A stretch of DNA of 64,000 bases from Pegea sp. RAD2-039 (lineage: Eukaryota > Chordata > Thaliacea > Salpida > Salpidae): contig JAQGEQ010000254.1 of NCBI GenBank assembly GCA_034620365.1, forward strand, positions 1 through 64,000. Direction: 5' to 3'. The position numbers and the translations under genes are program-made. How positions within the stretch are numbered: position 1 is the first letter of the stretch; every line of letters starts with the position of its first letter. Below the pieces are notes generated by a model that was not told the origin of the DNA, did no database searches, and was given only the letters and a program-made list of their open reading frames with translations. Below are positions 61,708-64,000 of the stretch, one piece after another.

Positions 61708-64000
61708 ATGGCCTCTGCTAGAAGAAAGGTAAACAAAAAATATTCAAATAAATATATTTAAACTTTTATAATCTGTTGTATTCTTTAAAGATGATTTATA
61801 TAATTAGTTTGTTGTTTTGTAGCTTCACCTAAATTTTATCTTTGATAATTATCTGGTTTATAATTATAACTGAAAAAATATATCTTCAAATTTCTTCCAA
61901 TTTACAAAATATTTTTAAACTTAATAAGTTAGTTTCAATTCTATCTCTGCTAGATATTGATCCATTTCAATTCTAAATTAATTTTATATAAATAGTTTAA
62001 ATCAAATTTATTTTTAAAGAACCTTGTTAAATGGTAACTAATAATTGTGTTCTGATATTCACTGATTTTCTTTTAAACTGTTTATAAATAATTTAAGATT
62101 AAATTAACTTCATTTTTATCCAATATTAGGATTTGATGATTCATGAAGCTTTTGATAAATTTCTATCTTCACTGATTTAATTACTTTTTAATATTAAAAG
62201 TGAATCAAACATGAAAAATGACAAATAAACAAATTTAAAGGTGAATACCACCCAAGATGAAGATGATTCATACTGGAACCAATCTTCAACTTTTAAAAGA
62301 TTTAATTTTAATGATGACATTGTTGAATCAGATAGTATCGACATCATCACGTGGGGAGGTGATGCGGTCTCAGCACCCAACAGGTGGAAGTTGAAATGAA
62401 ATTTTGAAAATTTTAATCTTCTTTGTTTTAGGACACAACAAAATGTTGCTCCTACTCCTCCTAGACCAATATCTTCTTCATCTGCTCTCCCAACATCTGC
62501 TCGTCAACATCCATCAAGAAGGAAGATTGCAGATCATCTTCCTCAACCTACATCTTCTCTCAGTTCTTCTTTTAACAAAGGAGGAACTAATCTTCAAAGA
62601 CCAGAAGGTACTCTTCCAACATCTGATAAAATCTTTTCAAAACTTTTTAATTTGAAGTGAAAATAGTTGGAGGAGCGACTGAGATGGCAAAATTGAAGAC
62701 AGAGATTGAGATGTTGAAGGATCAGGTCGATAAAGCACGAAAAGATAGATCATCTGCGCCCTCTTGTGACCAGACTCTTCAACAAATGATGGTTTGTCAC
62801 GTGATTAGCTACCTAAGTTCCGGGTTTAATTTCAGAAGAAGAATTTGTTTAGAAGATCTGTTGATTGATGAGGAAGAGTTTTTGTCTTCTTAATCCAGTT
62901 TGTTTTTGTAGATCGGAGAACCTTATGTTTTGGAATTATATAAATCAAAGGAAGATAAATGTGAAATTTTAGATAAAGCAATTGAAAGATTCGATGGAAA
63001 CGCGATTGTCGCTACTACCTTGTTTATGAGAAATACTCTTAATCGAGGTGAAAGTTCAACTTGATTAGAATAATTTCCATGTTCAACATTCAACAGAATT
63101 ATTCAGCAAACAACTGATGAGTCGACCTGTTGCTGTGGATCATTATTGCGCTTATCTTCGTGCTTCTGATGAAACTGATGAATTGTATGAAACTCTCAGC
63201 TCTTTAATCAAATCCGAAGAAGCAGCTATCCTTAAATACAAGAAGACATTATCAAGCACTTCAAACTCCCCACAGATCAGATCTTCATCACTTAAAGAAT
63301 GTATTAAGTGAGTGAGAAGATCTCATGATCATCTCAACATCCGGATTTGTGTCCCAGATACAACTTTGATACTGATCGTCAGCTGAATCTCGAGAAGAAT
63401 ATGATCCATGAACAAATCCTCCTCATCAATAATCAGCTGATAGTTGATCAGAAAGATCGTGAGTTGGAAGCAGGAGCATCCTCTATCTTCAAAACGATCC
63501 CATGGAAGAAAGATCTCATCAACCAATCAGTGATCAGCACTCTCTTCTACTGCTGCTGTTATCACTGGGATGATAATGTATGTCCCTGTATCCACATTCT
63601 CATCTTTAAGACTTTTATTGATAGTCAAATCCTGCGAGTCCTCATAAGATGATGGAAAGACACAAGATCAGTAAGAAGCAGTTTCAATATATCGCAGTTG
63701 CAGCACATTGCCTCACTCGGAGGTACAGGGAGCTGGAGAAGATGTTGACGATCGAGAAGTCGCTCTTCCGGAGCGCTCATCTTTCATCTGTGATCGGAAT
63801 TGATAAAGTTGTTGATATCCTCAGCAAATACAACAGTCCTCCGGATGTAAGCATCTCCGTGTGTCTTTCTCCTGCTCCTCATCTTCATCTTTGTAGGTCC
63901 TCGCAAAATATTGTTATTCTGTTGAGAGTGTTGAAAGGAAACTGGAGTTGGCGAAGAAGCACAAATGCTACAAGATCGCTGTTGATGTTGGTACATCTTC
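61708..64000 (+). CDS. VIPAS39: VIPAS39/SPE-39 (VPS33B partner), 5' part, continues past the window
   Basis: VIPAS39 pairs with VPS33B (CHEVI complex) in late endosome/lysosome-related trafficking. Exons: 61708-61728, 62241-62383, 62432-62607, 62667-62791, possibly 62836-62859, 62912-63047, 63097-63307, 63358-63577, 63649-63846, 63897-63990. Signs: N-terminal YWNQSSTFKRFNFNDD (human EEEYWNSSKFKAFTFDDE), a Ser/Pro-rich linker, coiled coil EMAKLKTEIEMLKDQVDKAR, DKAIERFDGNAIVATTLFMR, LFSKQLMSRPVAVDHYCAYL, a segment ending VISTLFYCCCYHW, KKQFQYIAVAAHCLTRRYRE, GIDKVVDILSKYNSP, and LELAKKHKCYKIAVDV. Each aligns in order with the human protein. The small exon at 62,836 is doubtful; skipping it keeps the frame. 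The C-terminus is outside the window. Confidence 0.92.
62797..62804. promoter_or_regulatory. TCACGTGA palindrome just inside VIPAS39 intron 4
   Basis: Begins 6 bases into the intron (donor GTTTGT), the same offset as in CCDC51 intron 3. TCACGTGA is the core of CLEAR-type lysosomal-gene elements in vertebrates, which would suit VIPAS39, but this is only suggestive. Confidence 0.4.

Noticed and set aside
1..64000. CRISPR array, bacterial operons, rRNA or tRNA genes
   Set aside because: No spaced direct repeats, no operon-like gene packing and no recognisable RNA gene; spliced animal genes rule out a prokaryotic origin.

Overview
The window is nuclear DNA from an animal. Its genes are split by GT-AG introns, many only about 45-55 bp long, and it carries five recognisable animal genes: a PRDM9-type histone methyltransferase, DHX34, CCDC51/MITOK, a phospholipid scramblase and VIPAS39/SPE-39. 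Most of the window is very AT-rich, and decayed CR1-like and other LINE fragments are scattered through it. The lineage cannot be named from the sequence; an AT-rich invertebrate is my inference.

Left part (1 to about 39,945) is a segmental duplication in direct orientation. Copy 1 runs from before the left edge to about 19,930, and copy 2 from about 23,760 to 39,945, with a spacing of about 23.75 kb. Each copy holds, in order: a PRDM9-like gene on the minus strand (KRAB-like, SSXRD, zinc knuckle, PR/SET, C2H2 fingers); an exon-like ORF of unknown function; a decayed second PRDM9-like 3' end (zinc-finger cassette pseudogene); and a gene for a small secreted cysteine-rich protein on the plus strand. 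Copy 2 of the PRDM9-like gene is open across 11 exons (593 aa, 7 fingers). Copy 1 has a 1-bp deletion in finger 2 that would truncate it at 447 aa. The reverse asymmetry is absent: copy 1 of the secreted-protein gene is also the broken one, with an in-frame TAG. Copy 1 alone holds a 4.5-kb segment (about 11,900-16,395) with a further intact secreted-protein gene and a LINE 3' end. Between the copies (about 19,930-23,345) lies a 5' LINE fragment next to an orphan exon of the same secreted family.

Right part (40.5-64 kb) is single copy: DHX34 (plus, 19 exons, 1,136 aa, NMD helicase), overlapping tail to tail by 13 bp with CCDC51 (minus, 433 aa, mitochondrial inner-membrane coiled-coil protein); a 5.4-kb gene desert with LINE remnants; phospholipid scramblase (minus, 268 aa); a lysine-rich single-exon ORF of unknown role; and the first part of VIPAS39/SPE-39 (plus, runs off the right edge). 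Parts of these genes are much richer in G+C than their surroundings. Their short introns carry recurrent motifs: TCACGTGA just after several donors, and CCACTAGGTGGCGC-like words in DHX34.

The most interesting content is the PRDM9-type gene family in tandem duplication, with one apparently intact copy, one frameshifted copy, two older dead finger cassettes, and a mismatch-free stretch upstream of the two main copies. All exon models were made by eye from splice signals, reading-frame continuity and remembered family sequences; none was checked by alignment software or transcripts.
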